This document shows positions 29,301 through 43,500 of a DNA stretch of 64,000 nucleotides, piece after piece; position 1 is the first letter of the stretch, and the number at the start of each line of letters is the position of its first letter. A program made the translations under genes and the position numbers. Under the pieces are notes generated by a model. That model was given only the letters and a program-made list of their open reading frames with translations. It made no database searches and was not told where the DNA came from. The DNA is from Mikania micrantha (Eukaryota > Streptophyta > Magnoliopsida > Asterales > Asteraceae), in NCBI GenBank assembly GCA_009363875.1, contig CM018680.1, positions 121,097,027 through 121,161,026 on the forward strand, read 5' to 3'.

Positions 29301-30897
29301 TATCGGAACAAATGAACTCAACTCGGTTAAGAGATAGCCAATCCATTCCGATGATAACGTCGAAACTGCCCAGCTCCATCGGTATCAAGTCGATGGAAAA
29401 TGTATGATCACCAAGTGTTAGTGGGCAATTCCTAAGTACTGTGTCAACTGTAATCTGTTTGCCATTAGCTATCTCAATACTATAAGGGGAGTCTAATGAT
29501 TCCTCAGCATGATTAAGATGGCTAGCAAAATCGGATGAGATAAAACTCTGATCCGCACCAGTATCAAATAATATAGAGGCATAAAAATCAGATAGAAGAA
29601 ATGTACCCGTAATGACATTCGGGTCCTGTCTTGCTGCAGCAGCTCCTATCTGAAAAGCTCGTCCTCTTGGTGCTTGAGCTCTTTGTTGATTTCTCTTGGG
29701 ACAATCCCGAGAGAAATGACCAGGTTCGCCACAGTTGTAGCAAGACCTGTGATCGGTAGCAGCAGTAGTGGCTGCATTGTTGTTTCTGTTTTGAGTCCTC
29801 GGACTCTTGCAGTAATTTGCTGTATGACCAAATCTCCCACAGTTGGTGCAGTGTCTGCACGGGACATTTGGTAGATGATGAAACTGACATGAATTGCACA
29901 GAGGTGCAGTGCCAGTGTATGGCTTCCTGATCTCCAACGGGGGTGGCTGGTTGCGCATCGGAGCTTGAGTAGTGGTAGCAAAGTTTCTAACCACTTTCTG
30001 TTTCTTAGTCGGACGTTTATCCGACTTCTTGGAAGTTCCAGCTTTGGCTGTGTCAGCCTCCTTCTTGAATGCCCCAGAGGCAACCATCATATCTGTCAGA
30101 GATGCTGACAGTGTAACAGCTAATTCCATGGTGGTAGGGTGAGCAGAAATCACATGACCTCGGATACTGGGCGGTAATCCACCAACATACCGTTCAATTC
30201 TCTTCTCCAGTGTTGGCACCACATCCGGTGCCAGAGTGGCTAACTCATGAAATCGTGTGGTGTAGGCCAGATGCCCAGCACCAATCATCTCCAGATTGAG
30301 TAGTTCAGTCTCAACCTTTTTCAATTCATTTCTTGGGCAAAACTCTGCCCTCAACATCGCCTTGAATTCGTTCCACGGCATGGCCTGGGCCTCATCCCGG
30401 CCTCTGATTGAAACCTGAGCGTTCCACCAGGTTAACGCTCGCTTGCTAAATGATCCCGCAGCATACTTTACTCTGTTCTGTTCAGGACAGCCACTGATGT
30501 CGAGGGTAGCCTCCATCTTCTCGATCCACTGGATCAGTCCGACTGCACCCTCGCTTCCACTGAAATTGGGTGGCTTGCAGCCTACAAAGTTCTTGTAGGC
30601 ATAGTCCTGACTCTGTCTGGTGTTACCGCTGCCTTCTCCAGATGAGTTAGCAACTTTGTTACTGTTGTTGTTGTTGATCCGGTTCATCATCTCTGGAATC
30701 ACTTCCCTCAGTTGGCTTGTAAGAAGAGTAGCCAGTACCACAGTAGCAGGGTCCAACTGATACGCTGGTGGTGGCGGAGGAGGAGGTGGAGGTGCTTGTG
30801 TAGGAGAGTCTGGCGATGTCGGTGTCGAAGAGTGCGGAGCTGAACCTTGAGTCAGCGGTAGTAGAGGTGGTTGTCTTCGTGGCGGCATTCTGATCAT
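26302..30897 (-). pseudogene. Gypsy gag-pol polyprotein, copy 1 (one in-frame stop)
   Basis: One phase runs from ATG at 30897 (or the in-frame ATG at 30888, MPPRRQPPLL) to 26302, interrupted only by TAA at 28477-28479. Before the stop (806 codons): a poly-Pro stretch at about 37-44, the gag domain at about 120-250, zinc knuckles at 350-363 and 386-399 (CYNCGEPGHFSRDC), protease DTGA at 445-448, and RT with FIDD at about 779-782. After the stop: the end of RT, RNase H (VYCDASHQGLG), an integrase His2Cys2 zinc region and core, and a chromodomain-like end (PIVKVRWNSKRGPEFTWERE). The stop lies at the end of RT, not at a gag/pol boundary, so programmed readthrough is unlikely. The other copies read GAT-CGA where this one reads TAA-CAA. 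Confidence 0.9.
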
Positions 30898-31047
30898 AAC
30901 CGAAAGAAAATCGGTTAGTGCAGTGATCAGAAGCAGAAGACATATGCAAATAGAATCCTATATCATAAGAACTCTACATGAGGGTCCCTAGGTTATAGTC
31001 TAGGCCAAACCGTTTTAGTAATATGACCTATATTTCTCCATAACCAT

Positions 31048-31060
31048 GGCTCTGATACCA
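31048..31060 (-). promoter_or_regulatory. Primer-binding site, initiator tRNA-Met type (copy 1)
   Basis: On the minus strand TGGTATCAGAGCC lies three bases (GAT) inside the LTR end. This is the standard plant initiator-Met tRNA complement and primes minus-strand synthesis. It fixes the 5' LTR as the right-hand one. Confidence 0.93.
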
Positions 31061-31063
31061 ATC

Positions 31064-34000
31064 TGTCACACCCCGGGCCGGCGGAAACGGATCGTGTTTT
31101 CCCGTCGGGCGGAATGTTCCCGGGGCGCGATATCATTATGTTGATAATCAAATGATCAGATTGTTTACATAGCACATGAGATATAAATGAGAAATGCTAA
31201 TCATGACATGAATTAGAATTACAAAGTTAAATTACATTGTACTTCATAATTTAACTAAGTAAATCTAATCAAAAAGAATCAATGAGTTCATATCTTGATC
31301 TGTACAAGATATACAAAAGTGATTCAAAGTTCTGTCATATCAACATGTATGCAACCAAAAGAAAGCTAGGTCTTCTATGAGCTCACTAGCTTAACACTTG
31401 CATATATTATCTACACCTGTTCGTCACCTGAGAAAACATGTAATTTAAACAAGTCAACACTAGGTTGGTGAGTTCATAAGTAAGTAAGTTGAAAACCATT
31501 GAACTGATCATGCACACATTCACAATGTATTAACTGTTGCTTGTATATTTGTTCACCTGTTCACCCAATGGCCTCTCCTTAGTTATATGTACAAGTAGTA
31601 TATTGCCTAGCTAAGTATGCTTATATATAGGGAATCACGAAAGGGTCAAGCCCAGACGCTATCCCACCACATACTTAACCAAACTCCACACCACTTGCGA
31701 TACAACTAAAGATATCCACTTCCCAAATATCCGGATTGTCCGTTGCGTCATCATATGTAGAATAATAATATAGTAAGAGGGGTTTAATATCAAACCGAAG
31801 TATTGATAAACCCTCGTTGAATTAAGGAATTTAGATTATTTAAATCTGGTCCTTATATTATTCTATTCCTTGTGAGGTTAACTTTTAAGTTACACTTTTA
31901 ATTTAATTAAAAGTATTAGTTAACTGTTCATCATATGTCTCCAAATGTAGCGTATAGAATCCGAATGGAATCCATTTTAAATCCTCACGTAATCAGATTA
32001 AAATGCATTTCATTCTCTCCTATCCCGCCGTGTGATCCCAAAGTTTCCGTGTGGGATTGTATCATGTGATTAACAAAGTCGAATAAGAACTTGTCTTATT
32101 ACGTTATGATAATCGGGTGTAAATGACAAGAATCCCATGAAGTTACGTTATCATGACCGTCATTCACTGTAAATGATAAGAATCGTCATTTACTGAATCC
32201 ATGTGTTCCCAAAGTATCCGTGTGGGAATGTCCTCGTGTGTTTAACAAAGTCGAATAAGAACTTGTCTTATTACATTATGTTAATTATGTGTAAATGATA
32301 AGAATCCCATGAAGTTACGTTATCATGATCATCATTTACTGTAAATGATAAGAATCCCATGAAGTTACGTTATCATGATCATCATTTACTGTATCCATGT
32401 GATCCCAAGTATCCGTGTGGGATTGTTCTCGTGTACTTAACAAAGTCGAATAAGAACTTGTCTTATTACATTATGTTAATTAGGTGTAAATGATAAGAAT
32501 CCCATGAAGTTACGTTATCATGATCATCATTTACTGTAAATGATAAAAATCCCATGAATTTACGTTATCATGATCATTTACTGAATCCATGTGTTCCCAA
32601 AGCCTCATTATGTAATTAAGTGTAAATTGATTAAGTAACTGATCATATGGAAATAACTAAGTGTTATAAGTTACAATCTTATAACTAAGTTATCATAATG
32701 TATTGATAATTAAGAAATTATCTTATCATAATCATATGAGTTTCCCTGTTATCTCATAATCATACAAGCATGCATACAATGATATATGATAATAAGCAAT
32801 TTAATATCATTTAATCAGAGTATACTAACATGTTAAGTAAAACTTTTAAATAAATAAAAGTAAACATGTTTCTCAGCCCCGAGAGTTAAAATCAGTAAAG
32901 ATTTAAAGTAAAAGGGGCATATGAACTCACCTTGTAGTTGTTGTGTTTGACTTAGCTTAACAAGAATGTACGCGCTCTTGATTGTACTTGAGTGTATTTT
33001 CACGATCCTGTATTGATTTCACGATGTTTATAACTTATTAGTATGAATTGTAGGGATTTTATGTGTATGTATGTGTTAGCCATAAACTTTGGCCAACACT
33101 TAAGGTCTTCGGTCTCTGTTGGCCCATCTCTAATTGTTATTGATTCTTGTAATCCATAGACTTTCTGATTTATTCTGTCTTTCAAACTTGTAAAAAGCCC
33201 ATTTGTAGTTTTATGAAGTCATGTTATATGTTACAAGACCTTATTGCAAAAATTGTCGTTTTGATAGTAATCCCTTAGTTATCATACTTGTTATTGTTGA
33301 GTTAAAGAGTTACAATAGTTCTTTAGTCATGTGGGCCAACAATTTAAGTTGGGCCAATGATATTAGGTGTTGATTCATGAAGGCCTTGCCAAAAGTTACA
33401 AAAACTAATGTTCAAGTGGCATTTTGGGCCTTGTTTGGGCCTCCAAGGAATCTATTGGGCCCAAGGTGGGCCTTGGCATATTTGTTGGGCCTAGAGTCAT
33501 ACAAGGCTGTTGGAATTGATATTGGGCCAGAAATGGGTTGTTGACTAAGGGAATGACAAAATGGCTCCAAAGTGAGGACAAAGGCCTCAAAATGGGCCTT
33601 GAATCAGTTTCTCTGTGGGCCTCGGGTAGATTTTGATGGGCCCCATGGGTTTTGTCTCGGGCCTTTGTCAAAAGAGTTCATGGCCAAGTTGGGCCTGGAT
33701 TATATTGGCTGAAAACATTGTGGGCCTTGAATTTGGGCTTTTGGCCAAAATGGTGGCCTTGGGCCAAAGGCAGTGGGCCTTGAGCCCTAAACCTTGGGCC
33801 TTGGGCTGTTCACCTCTTGTTGAACCTTCCTAGAGTCAATGGATCAATTTTAGAGGTATTGGGCCTGGGGAATGATGTGGGCCTACTGGTGGCCTAACTC
33901 ATTATATGTGTGGGCCAAACATGTAAGCATTGTGCAAGGTTAATGAGCTGAATGAGTGTTATCAGAGTTTGGCCTGCTTCATTGTTAATGGGCCTGCATA

Positions 34001-35770
34001 AATTGTTAATGGGCCTGCTGCTTTCTGATTGGGCCGAAAAGGGTGGCTAAAACAGTGGGCCGATTACAAGGGTGGCCCAAGTAGCTTGATGTTGGCCTTG
34101 AGTTGCAAAATAGGTCAAATGACATACTATTGGGTTTAAGGGGGTGTGGGCCAACTAAACCCAATTGGGCCTACTGTTGTTGGGCCTTATTATCTTTTTG
34201 GCAGCCCATTGAGACTAGTTGGACCTAGGAAAAACCGTTGGGCCCATGGTGCTGCTGATTGATTATCTAACCAAATGAAGGGTATTGAGATCCAGCAGCT
34301 TGGCCGAAGGTCTACCATGGTGAATGAGGGTGAGGTTGTTGGACACATGGCTGTCGAATGTAGATTTGTGTATGGGTGGCGAATGAAGAGGAGGGGGCGT
34401 ATGAGTTGTAACCTTCGAATGAAGGGGCTGGCGAATGAGCAGTGACCGAAGGAGGGTGATGATGGTCGAATGAAGAGGTTTGACCTGAGTAGGATGGGCG
34501 AATAACACAACCGGCGAATGAAGTCACCCGGCCAAGGCCATTCGGCCTAAGTCTATTCGGCCATGGAGTCATTCGGGGAGTTGGAGTTGTTGCCAGCCGC
34601 ACCACCAGCACCCAACTCCTCGTTGGCCTGGTTCTGTGGTGGGTGTGTGCAGTAGCTTGGTTTTGAGATGTAAGGTTCAAAGATGGAGGTGGTAGTCGGC
34701 TAGGTTAACAACGAGCAAGAGTTTTCAAAAACCCTAAAATTCGAAGTTTGCACTCTTGTTTACCTCGTTTTTGATGGTTTTCTCTCCCGATCTGCTGTAC
34801 TTTCGTGTAGAGGGTGTCAAGGGCTTCAAGTAGGTTCAAGAATGGGGTGATTTGGTGAAAGAAATGAAGAAGTTATGGAGGTTTGAAGTTGAGAAAACCC
34901 TAAAAAATGTGTGAAACCGGGATTTTTTAGGAGAGAAGGAGTTGTGGGGTGAAAAATGAGAGAAAGACTCTCATTTAGGTTTTTATACCCCGTGGGTATT
35001 CGGGTCCGTTTTCGATTGCACGGTTCGCGTTTTTGTCTCGTATCCGGATTTTTACGCGTCTTTAATTGTAATAAATACAAAATGTTATTTTAATTATTTT
35101 ATGAGTTTCAAAATTGTAAAATGTTAATTATTTTACTTTATTAAATTTAAATTCGTTTCGCGTCGTATTTTCGTTTTCGTTTCGTCGAATCGCGTCACCA
35201 TCGCGCGTATTCGTTCGAATCGTCATTCGAACGAACACGACGATGGTTTTGCTTTCTGACTTTTGTTTTCTACTTACAGTCATCATTTCAAAACGTTAAA
35301 CTCACAGATATGTTTGTGTGAATCGTCACCCACGCAAACACATTGTCAGTTCGTTATTCTGAAACAACACTGTAACTTATGTTTGAATTGTGTTTCTCAC
35401 TGTCGGACTCAACTAACATCCTGTTTTCACATAGTTTTCACATTGAATTGTCGGCCATCTGATTCCTGTCATCTATGGATATCAGATCGCAACCGATTTG
35501 TTTCTGTTAATTGTTTGAAACCGTTGTTTCTCATGAGCTGTTGTGTTAATTGTACTTAAGTTTTCACTTAAATATACACAACTAAAGTTTTAAATGTACG
35601 TTGTACTTACGTATTTAAGTTTACACAAAAATACGTACAACGATTTCTTGTATTTAAGAATCTGTTAACACAAACACTGTTTACAAACACATATGTACAC
35701 ATAGTTACTGTTTGCAAGTACACCTACCGTACGGACTTGCCGCGCGGCCGGTCAGGTACTAGTTGTCACA
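31064..35770 (-). repeat. LTR2, hybrid of subtypes A and B
   Basis: 4707 bp. From 31064 to about 34915 it follows LTR1 closely, including the TGGGCC cluster (about 33325-34190) and CGAATG cluster. From about 34930 to the end it follows LTR3 instead (AGAGAAGGAGTTGTGGGGTG and everything after). The switch lies near the common word CCGGGATTTT. It also carries scattered single-base deletions relative to both neighbours. Confidence 0.88.
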
Positions 35771-36059
35771 TCTCCCCTTGTTAAAGAAATTTCGTCCCGA
35801 AATTTAAGCATAAAGTCGGGCTTTATTTCTCGAACAAGTGAGGATACTTGGCTTTCATGTTGTCCTCGCGCTCCCAAGTAATTCTGGTCCACGCTTGGAG
35901 TTCCATCGAACCTTTACAATAGGGATACTGCTACGTTTCAGTTTCTTAACTTCACGTTCCATAATATCTACGGTTCTTCAATGAAATGTAGTTGTTCATC
36001 GACTTGTATTTCCTCCAATGGTATGATCAATGACTCGTCTGCTAAGCACCTTTGAGATT

Positions 36060-39000
36060 TCATACATGAAACACATCGTGTACTCCGCTGAGTTCATCAG
36101 GGAGTCTGAGTCTGTATGCCACAGGCCCTATGCGTTGAGTAATCTCAAACGGTCCGACATACCTAGGTGCTAGCTTGCCTTTAGCCCCAAACCGAACTAC
36201 GCCTTTCCATGGGGACACTTTCAACATGACTCGGTCACCCACATCGAATTCCAAAGGCTTGCGCCGTTTGTCTGCGTAACCTTTTGGCGGCTACGTGTTG
36301 CTTGTAATCGTTGTTGTATCTGGGCAATCTTATCGTAGTTTCCTGAATAAGTTCGGGCCCAGTGATTCTATTGTCTCCCACTTCGGTCCAACAAATTGGA
36401 GACCGACATTTTCTACCATAGAGTGCTTCAAAAAGGAGCACAACCGATGCTGCTGTGGTAGCTATTGTTGTAGGAGAACTCAATAGTGGTAAGTGTGTAT
36501 CCCAACTTCCCCGAAGTCTAGGATGCATGTTCTCAACATATCCTCTAGGGTTTGAATGGTGCGCTCGCTTTGTCCATCCGTTTGTGGATGATAAGCAGTG
36601 CTCAAGTTAACACTTGTCCCTAAGGATTGTTGCAATGATTGCCAGAACCGCGATGTAAATCGACTGTCCCGGTCTGAATAATAGATAACGGCACACCGTG
36701 CCTCACTACTATTTCATCAATGTATAGTCTTGCTAATTCTCTCCATCTTGTACGTCTCTCTGATCGGTAGGAAGTGTGCGGACTTGGTCAACCTATCAAT
36801 GATGACCCAAAAGAATCATATCCGCTAGAAGTGCGGGGCAGCTTGGTAATGAAATCCATAGCTATTTGCTCCCACTTCCATTGTGGTATCTCCGTTGTTC
36901 CAGCAAACCCGAAGGTTTCTGGTGTTCTGCTTTGACTTTGGCACATGTAATACATTTGCCAACATAAGTGGCAATGTCTTCTTCATACCCGGCCACCAAT
37001 AAAATGACCTAAGATCTTGGTACATCTTATCGGCACCAGGATGAACTGAGTAACGTGTCTTGTGTGCCTCGTCAAGTATGAGTGTCCGAAGTTCATCTAC
37101 AGCTGGAATCCAAACACGATCCAGTAATAGATAACTCCGTCTTGTTTTGTCTTGAAATGTTTCTCTGCTCCACATCGAGCTCGCGTTTCAGTTGTCTCGT
37201 TACCGCTTCTGTTGTGCTTGTAAAATGTGATCTCTCAGACTTGTTTGCACAGTCATTCCCATTGCGCGAACGAGTAAGGGTTTGACTCTTTCCTTCCGGC
37301 TCAAAGCATCTACAACAACATTTGCTTTGCCCGGATGGTATTTGATCACACAATCGTAATCGTTCAGGAGCTCAACCCAACGTCTCTGTCTCATGTTAAG
37401 TTCCTTCTGATCAAATATGTGCTGTAGGCTCTTGTGATCTGTGAAGATAGTGCATTTGGTACCGTAAAGGTAATGTCTCCAAATCTTTAATGCAAAAATA
37501 ACAGCTCCCAGTTCGAGATCGTGTGTCGTATAGTTCTTTCTCATGTATCTTCAATTGTCGTGAGGCATAAGCAATGACTTTGTCTCGTTGCATCAAAACA
37601 CACAGCCGAGTCCCTGATGGGAAGCATCACAATAAACCACAAAGTCATCGTTGCCTTCCTGGAGTGTCAAGATTGGAGCATTGCACAATCTTTGTTTCAA
37701 TGTCTGGAATGCCTCTTCTTGTTTCTGAGTCCACACAAAAGGTTCAGACTTCTGTGTGAGCTTGGTGAGAGGCAAGGCTATCTTAGAAAATTCGAAATGA
37801 ATCTCCTGTAATAACCTGCCAATCCCAAGAATGATCTGATCTCCGTCGGTGTTGTAGGCACATCCCAGTTCTTGATTGCTTCTACCTTGGCAGGATCCAC
37901 ATGAATACCATCACTGTTAATCACGTGACCCAAGAACTAGACTTCACTTAACCAAAATTCACACTTGGAGAATTTGGCATAAGTCGATCTTCTTTCAGAA
38001 GCTCCAACACTGTCTTGAGGTGTTGCTCGTGTTCCTTCTCGTTCTTTGAATAGATCAGTATATCATCAATGAAGACGATGACAAACTGATCTAGATACGG
38101 CTTGCACACCCGGTTCATCAAATCCATGAACACAGCCGGTGCGTTCGTCAATCCGAATGGCATCACCATGAATTCGTAATGACCATATCGGGTACGAAAG
38201 GCCGTCTTTGGTATGTCTTCCTCTTGAATCCGGAGCTGATGATAGCCTGATCTCAGATCTATCTTTGAAAAGTACTGTGCTCCCTGTAACTGATCAAACA
38301 AATCATCAATCCTCGGTAACGGGTACCGATTCTTGATGGTGAGTTTGTTGAGTTCTCGATAATCAATGCACATCCTGAAAGTTCCATCCTTCTTTTTAAC
38401 AAAAAGAACCGGAGCTCCCCACGGTGAAAAGCTCGGTCGGATGAATCCTTTATCGAGTAATTCCTGTAACTGATTAGACAGCTCCTGCATCTCTGATGGA
38501 GCAAGTCTATAAGGAGACTTAGCTACAGGAGTTGCTCCCGGAATCAAATCGATTCGGAACTGCACCGATCTCTCGGGTGGCAGTCCCGGTAAGTCATCCG
38601 GAAATTCTTCTGCAAAATCTCTCACAACTGGTACATCTTGAATTTTGGTCGCCTTCTTGTCTTTCTGAATCACGTGAGCTAGAAATGCAACTCATTGTTT
38701 TCGTAAATACTTGCGAGCCTTCATGCACGATATTATCTTGACACTGCGTTTTGCTTGGTCTCCACGAATCTCCAAGATCTCATTGTTCTCCATTGGAATG
38801 CGTAGTAGCTTATCGGAACAGATGAATTCAACTCTATTAAGAGATAGCCAATCCATTCCGATGATGATGTCGAAACTGCCCAGCTCCATCGGTATCAAGT
38901 CGATGGAAAATGTATGATCGCCAAGTGTTAGTGGGCAATTCCTAAATATAGTGTCTACTGTGATCTGTTTGCCGTTTGCTATCTCAATAGTGTAAGGGGA

Positions 39001-40454
39001 GTCTAACAATTCCTTAACATAATTAAGATGGCATGCAAAGTCGGATGAGATGAAACTCTGATCCGCACCAGTGTCAAATAATATGGATGCATAGAAGTCA
39101 GATAAGAGAAATGTACCCGTAACAACGTTCGGGTCCTGTCGTGCAGCAGCAGCTCCTATTTGAAAGGCTCTTCCTCGCGGTGCTTGAGCCCCTTGTTGAT
39201 TCCTCTTGGGACAATCCCGAGAGAAATGTCCTGGTTCGCCACAGTTGTAGCAAGACCTAGGATCTGCAGCAGCAGCAGCAGTAGCTGCATTGTTGTTTCT
39301 GTTCCGAATCCTCGAACTCCTGCAGTAATTTGCTGTGTGACCAAATCTCCCACAGTTGGTGCAGTGTCTGCACGGGACATTTGGTAGATGATGAAACTGA
39401 CACGAGTTGCACAAAGGTGCAGTGCCAGTGTATGGCTTCCTGATCTCCAATGGTTGTGGCTGGTTGCGCATCGGAGCTTGAGTAGTGGCAGCAAAGTTTC
39501 TAGCCACCTTTGTTTCTTAGCCGGACGTTTATCCGACTTCTTGGAAGTTCCAGTTTTGGCTGTTTCAGCCTCCTTCTTGAATTGACCGGAGGCAACCATC
39601 ATATCTGTCAGAGATGCTGACAGTGTAACAGCTAGCTCCATGGTAGTAGGGTGGGCAGAAATCACATGACCTCGGATACTGGGCGGTAATCCCACGACAT
39701 ACCGTTCAATCCTCTTTTCCAATGTTGGCACCACATCCGGTGCCAAGGTAGCTAACTCATGAAATCGTGTGGTGTAGGCCAGATGCCCAGCACCAATCAT
39801 CTCCAGATTGAGCAGTTCAGTCTCAACCTTTTTCAGCTCATTTCTTGGGCAAAACTCTGCCCACAGTATGGCCTTGAATTCACTCCACGGCATGGCCTGA
39901 GCCTCATCCCAACCTCTGACTGAAACCTGAGCGTTCCACCAAGTTAACGCTCGCTTGCTAAATGATCCCGCAGCATACTTAACTCTGTTTTGTTCAGGAC
40001 AGCCACTGATGTCGAGGGTAGCCTCCATCTTCTCGATCCACTGGATCAATCCAACTGCACCCTCACTGCCACTGAAACTGGGTGGCTTGTAACCTACAAA
40101 GTTCTTGTAGGCATAGTCCTGACTCTGTCTGGTGTTACCGCTGCCTTCTCCGGATGAGTTGGCAACGTTGTTGCTGTTGTTGGTGTTGATTCGGTTCATC
40201 ATGTCTGGGATTACCTCCCTCAGCTGACTGGTCAACAGAGTGGCCAGTGCAATGGTAGCGGGATCCAGCTGATAAGCCGGTGGTGGCGGAGGAGGAGGTG
40301 GAGGTGGAGGAGAATCAGGTGGTGTCGGCGTAGATGAGTGAGGAGCAGAGCCTTGAGTCAATGGTAATAGAGGTGGTTGTCTTCTTGGCGGCATTCTGAT
40401 CATAACCGAAACTAATCGATTAGTGCAGTGATCAGAAGTAGAAGACATATGCAA
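36060..40454 (-). pseudogene. Gypsy gag-pol, copy 2 (multiple frameshifts and stops)
   Basis: The gag, zinc knuckle, protease, RT, RNase H and integrase parts are recognisable in order from right to left but in changing phases. It shares with copies 3 and 4 the TGA at 38692-38694, the TAG at 37937-37939, the extra T before LFEALYGRKC and the TGA at 36060-36062. In addition, about 18 net single-base losses break the frame, for example near 39508 where TTTT became TTT. It is non-functional; the extra indels may be sequence errors. Confidence 0.88.
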
Positions 40455-40552
40455 ATAGAATCCTAAGTCACATGATCTCTATATGAGGGTCCCTAGGTTA
40501 TAGTCTAGGCAAAACCGTTAAAGTAATATGACCTATATTTCTCTATAACCAT

Positions 40553-40565
40553 GGCTCTGATACCA
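40553..40565 (-). promoter_or_regulatory. Primer-binding site (copy 2)
   Basis: TGGTATCAGAGCC on the minus strand, three bases from the LTR3 edge, as in copy 1. Confidence 0.93.
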
Positions 40566-40568
40566 ATC

Positions 40569-43500
40569 TGTCACACCCCAGTCCGGCGGAAACGGATCGT
40601 GTTTTCCCGTCGGGCGGAAGGTTCCCGGGGCGCGATATCATGAGTGATAATCAAATGATCAGATTGTTTACATAGCACATGATAATTAAATGAGAAACAA
40701 CTAACACATCCAAGATATAGAATTACAAGATTAAATTACAAAGTATCGTTCATAATTTAATCAAGTAAATCTACCAAAAAGAATCAATGTAACTATATCT
40801 TGTATATGTACAAGATATACAAAAGATGATTCATGTTCTTGTTCCCAAAAGCATGCAACACAAAATAAAGCTAGGTCTTCTAAAAGTCCCCTAGCTAAAT
40901 CCTTCCATGTATGTATCTACACCTGTTCATCACCTGAGAAAACATGTATTTAAACAAAGTCAACACTAGGTTGGTGAGTTCATAAGTAAGTTAATGTAAA
41001 ACCTCGATTCATTCACATGCACATTCACAATGATAATATGTTACTTGTATGATTATCTGTTTCACTTGTTCACCCAATGGCTCCTCAATAATTATAGTCA
41101 CAAGTACTATGTCATCCTAATAGTGTTGCTTATATATAGGACATATGTAAGGGAACTAAGCCCTAGCCAACATCCCACCACAACACCACTAGAACTCCAC
41201 ACTACTTGTGATACAACTATTGATTTCCATTCTCAATTCCCATGTGTATCTCATTCTTGATCACCAGTGTTCTCATGTATAGAATAATAAAATGATGGCG
41301 TTGTAATTATCAAACCGAAGTATTGATAATCAATGTATGTGTTAAGGATATTAGATTTATCAAATCTGTTCCTTGTATTATTCTATAGTTTGTGGGGTTA
41401 ACTGTTGTTTCACTTTTAAATGTTAAAAGTGTTAGTTAACTGTTTGTAAAGTAATCTCAATGCAACGTATAGAACCCAAATGAAATCCATTGTAATCCTC
41501 ACGTAATCAGATTACAATGCATTCCATTCACCTCTATTCCGCCGTGTGATCCCAAAGTCTCCATGTGGGATTGTTCTTATATGATTAACAAAGTCGAATA
41601 AGAACTTGTCTTATTACATCTTGTTAATTATGTGTAAATGATAAGAATCCCATGAAATTACGTTATCATGATCATCATTTACTGTAGTCCATGTGATCCC
41701 AAAGCCTCAATGTGGGATTGTTCTCGTGTGATTAACAAAGTCGAATAAGAACTTGTCTTATTACATCATGTTAATTATGTGTAAATGATAAGAATCCCTT
41801 GAAGTTACGTTATCATGATCATCATTTACTGAAATCCATGTGATCCCAAAGCCTCAATGTGGGATTGTTCTCATGTGATTAACAAAGTCGAACAAGAACT
41901 TGTCTTATTACTTTATGTTAATCATGTGTGAATGATAAGAATCCTCATGAAGTTACGTTATCATGATCATCATTCACTTGAAATCCATATGTTCACCATG
42001 TAATCCTTAAGTCGTATTAAGAACATGTCTTAGTACCCTTAAGTGACGCAGGTGGTGGATACCCAAATGCGATCATACTATCACATAGTATGTTTTTAAG
42101 GTGTAGATTAAGTGTTATAAGTGATTTACTCATCACACTTTATCAATTATAATGTGAAATGATATTAAGAAGATATTTTATCTTCTAATCATTTATGTGT
42201 GGTGAAGTGTCATCATGTTCCACTGTAATAGTTCTCATTGTTTGTTTGTATATGAATTGTCTCACTGTTTACTCATGTAGAATAACTAAGTATTATAAGA
42301 TATAATCTTACAACTATGTTATTCAAATGTATTATTGATTATGAAATTACTTTATCATAATCATCTGAGTTTCCCTGTTATCTCATGATCATACAAGCAT
42401 GCATACAATGATAAGCGATAATAAACAATTTAATATTATCTAAATCAAAGTATAAATAACATGTTAAGCAAAACTCTTAAATAAATAAAAGTAAACATGT
42501 TTCTCAGCCCCGAGAGTTAAAATCAGTAAAGATTAAAGTAAAAGGGGCATATGAACTCACCTTGTAGTAGTAGGGTTGACTTAGCTTAAAGGAATGAAGA
42601 CACGCGCTCTTGACTGTTCTTGATGTTGAATTCACGCTCCTGTATTGTTTTCATGTTGTTTTGAACTTGTAAGTATCGAATTATTGTAATTTGTGTGAGT
42701 GTAGGTGTTATCCCTAACTTTGTTATCACTTCTTGGTCTCTATCCTCATTCGGCCCAATATAATTGAAGTAGGATTTATTACTACTAAATCAATTTAGAT
42801 TAAGTTAAATGTATGATTATAAAATATAATTATAGACTTGATATATCATACTTCTCCTTGACTTTACTTGATTTGTATCGATGAAACAACCTAAGTTTCA
42901 TTAATTGTTTGAATATAATACTCATCCCCATTTCCTTTATGTAGTAATTAACCTTCGAATTCACGAATTAGTTCACATTTAAACTCATTGAATTTAGAAA
43001 GATTATTGGGCCGAAGGGATCTTTAAGACCTTATGAGTTTTATGGGCCAATCGGTTGGGTCAAATCAAGTGTTGGGCTTTATTTGTACTTGGGCCGAAAT
43101 GATATTGGGCCCTTGGGTCGATTTATTGCTGTGTATCCAAACCAGAAATTGGGCCGATAATGGGCCACGTAATGGCATTGGGCCGGACTTGTTTAAATGA
43201 AATTAGGCCTCAACATGTAGGTTAACAGAAAGTTGGGCTGTGGCCATTGATGCTGGGCCGGTTTGTATGTGGTCACGTGGGCCACGATTTCTAAGCCATT
43301 TATTAAATTGAGTCCGATCCCCAAGATGGCATCTCACGAAAAATTTTGTCAGCAAACCTATAGATTTATTTAACTATGGTTCGTGGATATGCGCACACAC
43401 ACCAGCTCGCATGCAACCAGTGGATTCAACACATGGATAGGAAGGTTCGGCCAGGTTGCATGCTTAACTCCAGAAGGGTTCGGCCACATGGGAAGCAACA

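Larger units (their letters stand above)
26248..31063 (-). mobile_element. INT1: internal region of gypsy copy 1
   Basis: 4816 bp between LTR1 and LTR2. It includes the polypurine tract at the left edge, one long gag-pol frame with a single in-frame stop, and the primer-binding site at the right edge. It is the best preserved copy in the array and lacks all four lesions shared by INT2-INT4. Confidence 0.9.
35771..40568 (-). mobile_element. INT2: internal region of gypsy copy 2
   Basis: 4798 bp, 18 bases shorter than INT3 and INT4 through many one-base indels in its left three-quarters (to about 39510). Beyond that point it appears the same as INT3. It includes a primer-binding site at 40553-40565. 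Confidence 0.88.
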
